Shown here piece after piece: positions 25,357 through 32,756 of a stretch of DNA of 35,634 nucleotides (within the stretch, counting starts at the first letter, position 1; every line of letters starts with the position of its first letter). The notes beneath the pieces were generated by a model. It was not told the origin of the DNA. It did not search any database and saw nothing but the letters and a program-made list of their open reading frames with translations. This DNA comes from Campylobacterales bacterium (GTDB lineage Bacteria; Campylobacterota; Campylobacteria; Campylobacterales; JAOZPA01). The stretch lies in contig JAOZPA010000003.1 of the NCBI GenBank assembly GCA_029932985.1, positions 1-35,634 of the forward strand, in the 5' to 3' direction. The position numbers were made by a program, and so were the translations under genes.

Positions 25357-25849
25357 TCTCTACCTTTATATGAGATATTACATCTTTGTGTTTTATGCAC
25401 AACTGTATATCACCATAAGAGAAGATTGTTTTATTCCTTTGATTTAAAGGGTCTTGTATATGTATTTTTGTCATTCTATTTTTTAAATCCATTATTGTTA
25501 CAAGTTTTATATCTACTTTTAATTCATATATTAAAAAATCTATAAATTCTCCAAAATATATCTGTTTTGGTTTAAAATATTTTAAATATAATTTTAATAT
25601 ATCTAGTTCACTATTCCAATTTTGAGAAGTAAAATTAAGCATCTCATATTGATTACACTCTAACTTAACTTCAATTACTTTTTCACTAGAATTCCAAACT
25701 TTTGCCCTATTGTAACTATCTCTCCAAACATAAAAACCTCGACCTAAAAATACATCATCACTTCGTCGTCTAAAATCGATACCATTATTTAATATTTGAT
25801 TTGCACCAATTTCACTAGTTCCATGATAACCTATTGCAAAATATTTCAT
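25346..25849 (-). CDS. ART-like (DUF3990-type) protein, cassette gene 1
   Basis: The start (IGYHGTSEIGANQILNNGID) and then FLGRGFYVWRDSYNRAKVW resemble the HGT...GFY...A..W signature of DUF3990-type ADP-ribosyltransferase-fold proteins. H9 and Y40 would be the first two NAD-site residues; the third cannot be assigned, though YGDIQLC near residue 146 sits where DUF3990 has a DQ motif. 167 residues, cytoplasmic. ATG 25849 lies one base after the murE stop, so it is read from the murE operon. Very AT-rich. If active it would modify a target with ADP-ribose; the alternative is a catalytically dead sensor. Confidence 0.65.
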   Translation of the reverse strand: MKYFAIGYHGTSEIGANQILNNGIDFRRRSDDVFLGRGFYVWRDSYNRAKVWNSSEKVIEVKLECNQYEMLNFTSQNWNSELDILKLYLKYFKPKQIYFGEFIDFLIYELKVDIKLVTIMDLKNRMTKIHIQDPLNQRNKTIFSYGDIQLCIKHKDVISHIKVENES

Positions 25850-25850
25850 A

Positions 25851-27152
25851 TTAAATTTTAGAATTATCTTTCAAAATTTTAGCTACAATCACTCTATCAT
25901 CAAAGGGGATTTTTTGACCATTTATCTCTTGATGCTCCTCATCGCCTTTGCCCAAAATCAAAATTGTATCATTTTCATCCGATTCCTCAATCGCTTTTGC
26001 AATCGCTTCTTTTCTATCGGTGATTGGAAAAATATTATCTTTTCTTATCATTCCACTCAAAATATCTTTGATAATCTCCTCAGGCTCTTCGCTCCGTGGA
26101 TTATCCGTAGTCACATAAATTTTTTTGGCATATCGTTGAGCTACAATTCCCATTTGTGGTCTTTTCTGCCTATCTCTATCACCACCAGCTCCAAAAACTA
26201 CAACAATATTTGGATTTTGGATAGATTTCAAAACATTATCCATCCCATCAGGTGTATGAGCAAAATCAACTATCACCAACGGCTTGTCATTCACCCTTTG
26301 CATTCTGCCACTCACCCCTGCAAAATATTGACTCTCCTCGCAAATTTGCTCAAGCGAATAATCAGTTATCAACTTCACACTAGCGATTGAAGCGGTCAAA
26401 TTATAGATATTAAAAACTCCCACCATATCGCTACTCACTACTTGAGCATCTTGAAAATGTTGAATCACAAAATTTAGCCCATCATTTAATGAATAAGCAT
26501 TTACCTTAAAACTCGCAGATTCCTCCAGTGAATATGTATAACAATTTCGGATTTTAAAATCTATCTTACCACCATCTTTATTTATGAGTTTCAACCCCTC
26601 ATTATTAAAAAAACTACTCTTGACTTTTTTGTATTCGAGCATAGTTTTATGATAATCTAAATGGTCTTGAGAGATATTTGTAAAAACTCGAAGTGCAAAC
26701 TCCAGCCCCTCAATCCGTTTTTGAGCCAAAGCATGAGAGCTAACCTCCATCACAAAATATTTGCAATCCTCTTTTTTTGCCCTAATCAAATGAGAAATTG
26801 TTTGCAAAATTGATGGAGTGGTGAGAGATTTATCCTCTACCCTTTCATCATTTACGAAAAATCCTCTAGTCCCCTGCATCGCCACTTTTTCACCTAAATC
26901 CAAAAGAATCGAATAAATCCCAGCGGCGGTGGTGGTTTTGCCATTTGTGCCAGTGACACCTACAATTTTGATATTTAAATTTAAGCTTTTATAAAAATCA
27001 CTCACATCTATAAAGTCAACTTTTTTTTCTAATCTATTAAAAAATTTTTCATTTTGATAAGTTTTACAAAAAATAGTTTGCTCATCTAGCTCATCTGTAT
27101 TGTCGGTGAGATATTCATAACCCTCACCGCTATATTTAATCTTCAACATCAT
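25851..27152 (-). CDS. murE: UDP-N-acetylmuramoyl-L-alanyl-D-glutamate--meso-2,6-diaminopimelate ligase
   Basis: Adds the third residue to the peptidoglycan stem. The P-loop is GVTGTNGKTTTAAGI, followed by VMEVSSHALAQKRI, NISQDHLDYH and VDFAHTPDGM. DNPRSEEP is the diaminopimelate-recognition motif, so meso-DAP and not lysine is expected. 433 residues. The start overlaps the conserved small gene by 17 nt, as in the Helicobacter order. The exact start is uncertain (ATG ATG TTG just after AAAAGG). The ART-like gene follows after a single base. Confidence 0.96.
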   Translation of the reverse strand: MMLKIKYSGEGYEYLTDNTDELDEQTIFCKTYQNEKFFNRLEKKVDFIDVSDFYKSLNLNIKIVGVTGTNGKTTTAAGIYSILLDLGEKVAMQGTRGFFVNDERVEDKSLTTPSILQTISHLIRAKKEDCKYFVMEVSSHALAQKRIEGLEFALRVFTNISQDHLDYHKTMLEYKKVKSSFFNNEGLKLINKDGGKIDFKIRNCYTYSLEESASFKVNAYSLNDGLNFVIQHFQDAQVVSSDMVGVFNIYNLTASIASVKLITDYSLEQICEESQYFAGVSGRMQRVNDKPLVIVDFAHTPDGMDNVLKSIQNPNIVVVFGAGGDRDRQKRPQMGIVAQRYAKKIYVTTDNPRSEEPEEIIKDILSGMIRKDNIFPITDRKEAIAKAIEESDENDTILILGKGDEEHQEINGQKIPFDDRVIVAKILKDNSKI

Positions 27153-27720
27153 CCTTTTGAAATTTTAAAAGTAAAGTATGCAACTCTTCTATGTCTAAAA
27201 ATAGATGTGAAGCATGTTCAATATAATCATAGGCGACCTCATAAAAATTATTTTCTATAAGTTTTAAGATAAAATCAAATAGGTCTAATTTATCATTTAT
27301 CACAATTTTTGTGCTAAACATCAAATCCTCAAAAGCACTTTTGAAATCGCCTCTGGTCTCTATGTGAATTAGAAAATCTTGATATGAAATACCATAAGCC
27401 TCATCTATCATAGTTTTTAGATTTTGATTAAAAACTGCACCATGCCCCTCAAAACTCTCCTCGTGAGAATCAATTATTTCACCAATTTTATCTTCGGCAG
27501 TTTTAGAGTTTAACTTTTTTTCTATCTCATAAAAATCAAACAAAGCGATAGCTTCATCCTCTTGCTCATCCGCCATATCACATAAAATTGCACCAATCTT
27601 TGCTTCTTTATCGTGAGGTGATTCTTTGAGGGCAAAAGAATAGTTTAGCATTGAAAATTTATAATCTCTTTGTAGAAATTTATCTTTAGCAATTTTTTTA
27701 AATTTTTCTATATTGCCCAC
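27136..27720 (-). CDS. Conserved hypothetical protein between nfu and murE
   Basis: 194 residues. The first 60 look like one or two TPR-type helical pairs (RDYKFSMLNYSFALKESPHDKEAKIGA); the rest is acidic and helical. No signal peptide or membrane segment. The same order, nfu then an unnamed protein then murE, is known in Helicobacter pylori (HP1492-HP1494), so this is ancestral. It overlaps murE by 17 nt and follows nfu after eight bases. Function unknown; protein-protein contacts are plausible. Confidence 0.8.
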   Translation of the reverse strand: MGNIEKFKKIAKDKFLQRDYKFSMLNYSFALKESPHDKEAKIGAILCDMADEQEDEAIALFDFYEIEKKLNSKTAEDKIGEIIDSHEESFEGHGAVFNQNLKTMIDEAYGISYQDFLIHIETRGDFKSAFEDLMFSTKIVINDKLDLFDFILKLIENNFYEVAYDYIEHASHLFLDIEELHTLLLKFQKDDVED

Positions 27721-27728
27721 TCTAACTC

Positions 27729-28004
27729 CTAGATAGTATCAAGTATATGTTCCATCCCCGGGGCGATATTTACAACCACAATTTCAGGATGAATATCAAC
27801 TCTCAACTGCTTCTCAATTCCATATTTCAAAGTTTGTCCACTCGCACTACATCCCACACAAGCTCCACCTAATTGCACATAAACTTTGCCATCTTTAATT
27901 TTCAATAGTGTAATTCCACCACCATCAAGTGCCAACATAGGCGCAACTTTTTCCAACGATTTTTCTACTACGGGTACTAACTCTTCATCACTAAAAGGTA
28001 TCAT
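27729..28004 (-). CDS. nfu: NifU C-terminal domain (Nfu-type) iron-sulfur carrier
   Basis: Short 91-residue protein consisting only of the Nfu domain: LDGGGITLLKIKDGKVYVQLGGACVGC, with the CxxC that binds or transfers an Fe-S cluster, then TLKYGIEKQL. It delivers clusters to apoproteins. The ATG follows AAGGA. Two TATAAT boxes lie about 50-60 bases upstream, so it may head the long transcript running through murE and the accessory cassette to holA. Confidence 0.94.
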   Translation of the reverse strand: MIPFSDEELVPVVEKSLEKVAPMLALDGGGITLLKIKDGKVYVQLGGACVGCSASGQTLKYGIEKQLRVDIHPEIVVVNIAPGMEHILDTI

Positions 28005-28053
28005 TTTAATCCTTAATTTTTTAATTTCTTTAAAATCTAATTTAATAAAGGTG

Positions 28054-28066
28054 ATTATATATTATA
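28054..28066 (-). promoter_or_regulatory. Candidate -10 boxes for the nfu-murE transcript
   Basis: Two minus-strand TATAAT hexamers, at 28066-28061 and 28059-28054, about 50 bases before the nfu ATG. The run of TATAAT-like bases makes the exact start site uncertain. Confidence 0.4.
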
Positions 28067-28092
28067 TTAGTTGAAAATAAAATATATTTTAG

Positions 28093-28098
28093 TATAAT
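28093..28098 (+). promoter_or_regulatory. Candidate -10 box for the DUF3137 gene
   Basis: TTTTAGTATAATTATT, with TATAAT 31 bases before the ATG and AGGGG between them. It is divergent from the nfu boxes. Confidence 0.5.
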
Positions 28099-28129
28099 TA
28101 TTGTAAGATTTTGCAAAAAAGGGGTAATA

Positions 28130-29101
28130 ATGAAAGATTTATCGCAAGTTAAGGATTTTTACTACAAAGATATATATTCAAAAGTTTTAGATTTGGAATT
28201 AGAGAGGCTAGAGTTGGTTGGTAAATTACAAATTATGATGGGAATTTCAGCCATAATTTTTCTCATAATGTTTATTTTATTTTACATCTATTTTATAGAT
28301 GATTTTTTTCCAGATATTATTCTGACCATCTTTGCCCCCTTTTTTCTCTCCATCGCAATCTATGCAATCGGGCAATATTTTTTAACTAAGAACTATGTAA
28401 GCGGATTTAAAAATGAGGTTTTAAAAGAGATTATCCAGTTTATCGAACCTAATTTGAACTTCGATAAAGATAGATATATCTCCCGTAATGATTTTAATAC
28501 TAGCAATATTTTTAATCAACAATACCATAAATATAATGGCAATGACTTAGTATATGGGACTATTGATAAAACCAAATTTTTATTTTCTGACCTCCATATT
28601 GAGTACAAAACTAAAAATGGTGAAGATACCAATTGGCACACCCTTTTTCAAGGAATTTTTTTTATTGCAGATTTCAATAAAGAGTTTATAGGAAATGTGG
28701 TTGTATTGCCAGATTATATGACTCCAACTTTTGGTCTCATAGCAAACTTTTTTCAAAATATGAAAGGCAATTTGATAAAACTAGATAATCCCGAATTTGA
28801 GAAAAAATTTGTGGTTTATGGCGACGACCAAATAACCGCTCGATATATTTTGACACACTCTATGATGGATAGGATTTTGAAACTCAAAGAAAAAGTTGGC
28901 AAAAGAGTAGATATTCATCTATCTTTTATGGGTGATAAAATCTATATCGCAATTGATTACCGTGAAGACCAGTTTGAGCCAAATCCATTTAAATCACTAA
29001 AAGATTTTACTCCAATTGAAAATTATGTGCAAACTTTGAGACTTATTATTAATTTGGTTGAGGATTTTAAACTAAATGATAGATTATGGAGCAAGGATTA
29101 A
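28130..29101 (+). CDS. DUF3137 family membrane protein
   Basis: 323 residues: a short helical N terminus, two hydrophobic segments (about 35-55 and 62-85, around AIIFLIMFILFYIYF and IILTIFAPFFLSIAIYAIG), then a soluble domain of about 220 residues. The segments FQGIFFIADFNKEF, LPDYM and SFMGDKIYIAID match the DUF3137 pattern. Its biochemical role is not known to me. The gene stands alone with its own promoter and a terminator hairpin at its stop. Confidence 0.8.
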   Translation: MKDLSQVKDFYYKDIYSKVLDLELERLELVGKLQIMMGISAIIFLIMFILFYIYFIDDFFPDIILTIFAPFFLSIAIYAIGQYFLTKNYVSGFKNEVLKEIIQFIEPNLNFDKDRYISRNDFNTSNIFNQQYHKYNGNDLVYGTIDKTKFLFSDLHIEYKTKNGEDTNWHTLFQGIFFIADFNKEFIGNVVVLPDYMTPTFGLIANFFQNMKGNLIKLDNPEFEKKFVVYGDDQITARYILTHSMMDRILKLKEKVGKRVDIHLSFMGDKIYIAIDYREDQFEPNPFKSLKDFTPIENYVQTLRLIINLVEDFKLNDRLWSKD

Positions 29102-29125
29102 AAGGTAAAAATTCTCACCTTTTTT
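29100..29125 (+). terminator. Intrinsic terminator after the DUF3137 gene
   Basis: AAAAGGT pairs with ACCTTTT across a 10-nt loop, followed by more T residues. It begins on the stop codon. The A-tract on the other side would also let it work in reverse. Confidence 0.65.
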
Positions 29126-29127
29126 AA

Positions 29128-29162
29128 ATTTCCGTTAGGGGACTAAATCCCCAAACGGAAAT
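29128..29162. terminator. Long hairpin shared by convergent DUF3137 and HU genes
   Basis: ATTTCCGTT pairs with AACGGAAAT (9 bp); after an A/A mismatch, GGGGA pairs with TCCCC (5 bp) around a CTAAA loop. It reaches the first base of the HU stop. It is likely a bidirectional terminator. The right half (TCCCCAAACGGAAAT) also occurs in the 60-nt repeat at 1902-1961. Confidence 0.75.
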
Positions 29163-29485
29163 TATTTATTTGTAATTGGACTTGTTTCTAACTTAATTTT
29201 GTTGTCTAATTTTTTAGCCACAGCTTCTTTGAGATTTTTACCTGTTTTAAACTTGACATTGATAGTTTCAGGAACATCTACAACCCTATTTGTTTGTGGA
29301 ACTTTTGTTTTTCTGGCTGCTCTGATAATAGTAGAAAAAGCCCCAAAACCAATAAAACTAACACTCTCTCCATTGACTAAAGTTTTTGTAATTAATGCCA
29401 GTGAAGCTTCAATCACTGCTGTTGTATCTTTTCTCGACAATCCCGCATCTTCCGCCACCCTTTGAATAAATTCAGCTTTTTTCAT
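29162..29485 (-). CDS. hup: DNA-binding protein HU
   Basis: Nucleoid protein that bends DNA as a dimer. MKKAEFIQRVAEDAGLSRKD, then GESVSFIGFGAFSTIIRAARK and a beta-arm with PQTNRVVDVPETINVKFKTG, are diagnostic. From ATG 29485, preceded by GGGAG, it has 107 residues, with a C-terminal tail of about 15 beyond the usual end. An upstream TTG at 29545 would add 20 residues and is not favoured. Confidence 0.94.
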   Translation of the reverse strand: MKKAEFIQRVAEDAGLSRKDTTAVIEASLALITKTLVNGESVSFIGFGAFSTIIRAARKTKVPQTNRVVDVPETINVKFKTGKNLKEAVAKKLDNKIKLETSPITNK

Positions 29486-29516
29486 TTTTTCTCCCTCAGA
29501 ACTTAATGTTTTAAAC

Positions 29517-29522
29517 ATTTTA
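29517..29522 (-). promoter_or_regulatory. Candidate -10 box for HU
   Basis: GTGTAAAAT on the minus strand, about 32 bases before the HU ATG and upstream of GGGAG. It is a weak match (TAAAAT) and is offered only because no better one is seen. Confidence 0.3.
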
Positions 29523-29587
29523 CACTCTTTTTTTTTAAAAATCAATATCTAATTACTAAAGTTTGGCAAAAAGTCTATTTTTTTTGT

Positions 29588-29593
29588 TATAAT
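29588..29593 (+). promoter_or_regulatory. Candidate -10 box for ftsK
   Basis: GTTATAATTGCAATAAAA holds TATAAT at 29588-29593. Transcription would begin near 29600, just before AAGGA at 29608-29612. This supports initiation at 29619 instead of the ATG at 29724. Confidence 0.55.
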
Positions 29594-29618
29594 TGCAATA
29601 AAAAGTAAAGGATTTACC

Positions 29619-31817
29619 ATTTTAAAGAGAAAAGATTTTATTGTTATCCTATTTTACACCATTCTTTTTTTTCTAATAATCGCTACATATTTTCCAAATA
29701 AATCAATTGTTGGCAAATTTGGAATGATAACAGGAGAGCTAAATAGAGAATTTTTTGGCTACATCTGCTTTGTTTATCTTTTCTTTTTCATCAAACCCAT
29801 AGTTTCAATTTACAATAGAGATATAAGTTTTGGGCTTGTTATCGAAAAAACTATCTCATTAATTGTCTTGATATATTCACTCACTTTGCTTCAAGGCTTG
29901 ATGGTTACGAGTAAAATGGCAGGGCTGATTGGACAAAAAAGTGTAGAGTTTTCAAGCTCTTATATCGGTAGCTTTGGGGTTTTTATATTGGCAATTACCG
30001 CTTTTGTCCTCTCTGCTATCATTTTATTAAATTATAACTATAATAAAATAAACTATCAAATTCAAAAGATAAAAAATTCAGAAAATAGATTTAAAACTCT
30101 ATTTAAGGAGTTCAAATATACATTTTTCAAAGAGGATATGAAGTTTCAAGAAAAATTTAAACAAAACTACTCAACTCAAACCAAAAATGAAACTCCAGAT
30201 TTTGATAAACTTTTTGTAGAGCAAAAGATTGAGGAGCAATCTAAAAAAACTCTATTTGATGATAATCCATTTGCCGATGAGGTGCATAATTTTGATGAAG
30301 TAATATCTGAAGACCCTACACGTAGCCAATATCAAGATAAAAAAATCAACACTATTAGTAAAGTTGTAGAGGAGAATGAATCTCTGCTTAGTAAAATCAA
30401 AAGGGTAAAAAAGGAGATGTTTGCTGATTATAAAGCTCCAAAAACCTCTATGCTCACCCCCTCTCCTGAGCAGATTACTCTAGTTGATGAGCTAGAGATA
30501 GATGGTAAAATAAATGATTTATTGGATAAATTGCAAAAGTTTAAGATTGATGGTGATGTGATAAAAACCTATTCTGGACCTATCGTTACCACTTTTGAGT
30601 TCAAACCAGCCCCCCACATTAAGGTTTCAAAAATTTTAAATCTTCAAGATGATTTAGCGATGACTTTAAGGGCAAAAACTATCAGAATTCAAGCCCCCGT
30701 CCCGGGGAAAGATGTGGTGGGAATTGAGATACCAAACTCAAAAATTGATACTATATACCTTCGTGATATTTTGGAATCTGATATTTTTCAAAACTCCTCA
30801 AATATGACAATTGCTTTAGGTAAAGATATTGTGGGAAATCCATTTATTACAGATTTGACTCAACTTCCACATCTGCTCATTGCGGGGACTACGGGAAGTG
30901 GCAAAAGTGTAGGGATAAACTCTATGATACTTTCACTTCTATTTAAAAATTCGCCCAGAACTCTAAAACTTTTGATGATTGACCCCAAAATGTTGGAGTT
31001 TTCTATCTATAATGAGATTCCCCATCTGCTAACTCCTGTCATCACCGAATCCAAACAAGCTATCATCGCTTTGTCAAATATGGTGAGTGAGATGGAGAGA
31101 AGATATAAGTTGATGAGTGAATCTAAAACCAAAAATATCGAAAGTTTTAATACAAAAGCTAGAAAAGAGAAAAATGATATACTTCCATATATCGTGGTGA
31201 TTATTGATGAGCTGGGAGATTTGATGATGACCGCTGGAAAAGATGTGGAGTTTTATATAGCTAGATTGGCTCAGATGGCGAGGGCTAGTGGGATTCATCT
31301 CATCGTTGCCACTCAGCGACCCTCCGTTGATGTTGTGACTGGGCTGATAAAAGCGAACCTGCCTAGTCGAATAAGTTATAGAGTTGGGCAAAAAATTGAT
31401 TCTAAAGTTATCCTTGATGCACTTGGGGCTGAGTCACTTTTGGGTAGAGGCGATATGCTTTTCACTCCTCCAGGGATGAGCAAAATTGTGCGACTTCATG
31501 CCCCCTATGCGAGTGAAGAGGAGATTGAAAGGATAGTTGAATATCTGAAATCCAATAGCAAACCACAATATGACACGAGCTTTTTGGTAGATGAGGAGAT
31601 GATGGCGGATAGTAATCCATTGGTAAATAGTGTTGATTTTGATGAGTTGTATGAGGATGCTAAAAAAATTGTGATAAGTGAGCAAAAAACATCTACAAGT
31701 TATATTCAGCGAAGATTAAAGATAGGTTATAACCGAGCAGCTAGAATTATTGAGCAGTTGGAAAATATGGGGGTTCTCTCAGCCCCCGACCACAAAGGAC
31801 AAAGAGCAATTTTATAA
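29619..31817 (+). CDS. ftsK: DNA translocase FtsK (apparent ATT start)
   Basis: Membrane-anchored motor that pumps DNA at the septum toward dif. The motor has Walker A (GTTGSGKSVGIN), Walker B (IVVIIDELGDLMM) and the gamma winged-helix end (SYIQRRLKIGYNRAARIIEQ). Several N-terminal membrane segments precede a short acidic linker. Start: the frame is open upstream of ATG 29724 and encodes a good first membrane helix (DFIVILFYTILFFLIIATYF), but no ATG, GTG or TTG occurs back to the in-frame stop at 29550. AAGGA at 29608 is six bases before ATT at 29619. With this start the protein has 732 residues; from ATG 29724 it would have 697 and lack helix 1. Confidence 0.9.
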   Translation: MLKRKDFIVILFYTILFFLIIATYFPNKSIVGKFGMITGELNREFFGYICFVYLFFFIKPIVSIYNRDISFGLVIEKTISLIVLIYSLTLLQGLMVTSKMAGLIGQKSVEFSSSYIGSFGVFILAITAFVLSAIILLNYNYNKINYQIQKIKNSENRFKTLFKEFKYTFFKEDMKFQEKFKQNYSTQTKNETPDFDKLFVEQKIEEQSKKTLFDDNPFADEVHNFDEVISEDPTRSQYQDKKINTISKVVEENESLLSKIKRVKKEMFADYKAPKTSMLTPSPEQITLVDELEIDGKINDLLDKLQKFKIDGDVIKTYSGPIVTTFEFKPAPHIKVSKILNLQDDLAMTLRAKTIRIQAPVPGKDVVGIEIPNSKIDTIYLRDILESDIFQNSSNMTIALGKDIVGNPFITDLTQLPHLLIAGTTGSGKSVGINSMILSLLFKNSPRTLKLLMIDPKMLEFSIYNEIPHLLTPVITESKQAIIALSNMVSEMERRYKLMSESKTKNIESFNTKARKEKNDILPYIVVIIDELGDLMMTAGKDVEFYIARLAQMARASGIHLIVATQRPSVDVVTGLIKANLPSRISYRVGQKIDSKVILDALGAESLLGRGDMLFTPPGMSKIVRLHAPYASEEEIERIVEYLKSNSKPQYDTSFLVDEEMMADSNPLVNSVDFDELYEDAKKIVISEQKTSTSYIQRRLKIGYNRAARIIEQLENMGVLSAPDHKGQRAIL

Positions 31818-31836
31818 AATTTAAGTTTTATTTTTG

Positions 31837-31842
31837 TATAAT
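31837..31842 (+). promoter_or_regulatory. Candidate -10 box for mqnD
   Basis: TTTTTGTATAATTC follows the ftsK stop by 19 bases and lies 29 bases before the mqnD TTG start. Confidence 0.5.
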
Positions 31843-31865
31843 TCTTAAAACCTTAAAGGAAAAAT

Positions 31866-32696
31866 TTGAAAAAAATTACTGTGGCTCATTCACCAGATGC
31901 CGATGATATTTTTATGTATTATGCCATAAAATTTGGTTGGGTTGGCAATGAATTTAAGTTTGAAAATTTAGCACTAGATATAGAAACACTAAATCAAGAA
32001 GCCCTAAAAAATAGTTATGAGGTGAGTGCAATTAGTTTTGGAGCTTATCCACATATCAAAGATGAGTATGCACTTTTGAGGTGTGCGGTGAGTTTTGGTG
32101 AGGGTTATGGACCTAAGCTCATCAAGCAAAAAGGCAAGATTTTAAAGCGAAATTTTAGGGTGGCTTTAAGTGGTAAATTCACCACAAATGCTCTACTTTT
32201 CAAGATTTATTACCCCGATGCGAGGATTGTTTATAAAAACTTTTTGGATATTGAACAAGCGGTGATAGATGGCGATGTCGATGCAGGGGTCTTGATTCAC
32301 GAGTCGATTTTGACTTATGATGATTCGCTAGAGGTTGAAAAGGAGCTTTGGGATATTTGGCAAGAGTTAAGTGGAGGGGATTTGCCATTGCCATTAGGTG
32401 GTATGGCGATTCGGCGGTCGATGGAGATAAATCAAGCGGAAAAGATTGAAAATATTTTAATCAAAGCGGTGGATATTGCAAATAGATACAAAACTTTGCT
32501 TTCAAGGATGTTGTTTGAGCGAAATTTGATTCGTGTCGATGAGGAAAAACTTGAAAAATATTTGGATTTATATGCAAATGACAACTCAATTACACTAAGC
32601 GAGATTCAGCTAAAAGCGATAGATAAACTTTTTGAGTTGGGATATACCCACGGATTTTATGAGGAACAGTTGAAAAGTAAAGACTTATTAATTTAA
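31866..32696 (+). CDS. mqnD: 1,4-dihydroxy-6-naphthoate synthase (TTG start)
   Basis: Acts in the futalosine route to menaquinone, converting cyclic dehypoxanthine futalosine to dihydroxy-naphthoate. The protein has a periplasmic-binding-protein-like fold but no signal peptide. It opens KKITVAHSPDADDIFMYYAI and contains AISFGAYPHI, SGKFTTNALLF, DAGVLIHESILTY and LPLPLGGMAI, as in MqnD. 276 residues, usual length. TTG 31866 follows AAAGGA by five bases. Campylobacterota typically use this pathway. Confidence 0.94.
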   Translation: MKKITVAHSPDADDIFMYYAIKFGWVGNEFKFENLALDIETLNQEALKNSYEVSAISFGAYPHIKDEYALLRCAVSFGEGYGPKLIKQKGKILKRNFRVALSGKFTTNALLFKIYYPDARIVYKNFLDIEQAVIDGDVDAGVLIHESILTYDDSLEVEKELWDIWQELSGGDLPLPLGGMAIRRSMEINQAEKIENILIKAVDIANRYKTLLSRMLFERNLIRVDEEKLEKYLDLYANDNSITLSEIQLKAIDKLFELGYTHGFYEEQLKSKDLLI

Positions 32697-32723
32697 ATAA
32701 AACTTTCTTCAACAAAATTTATG

Positions 32724-32729
32724 TATAAT
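32724..32729 (+). promoter_or_regulatory. Candidate -10 box for the ATP-grasp gene
   Basis: TTTATGTATAATC, 33 bases before the ATG, in a short A/T-rich gap after mqnD. Confidence 0.5.
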
Positions 32730-32756
32730 CTAAAAAAAAATTTAAAAGGTTAAGTT

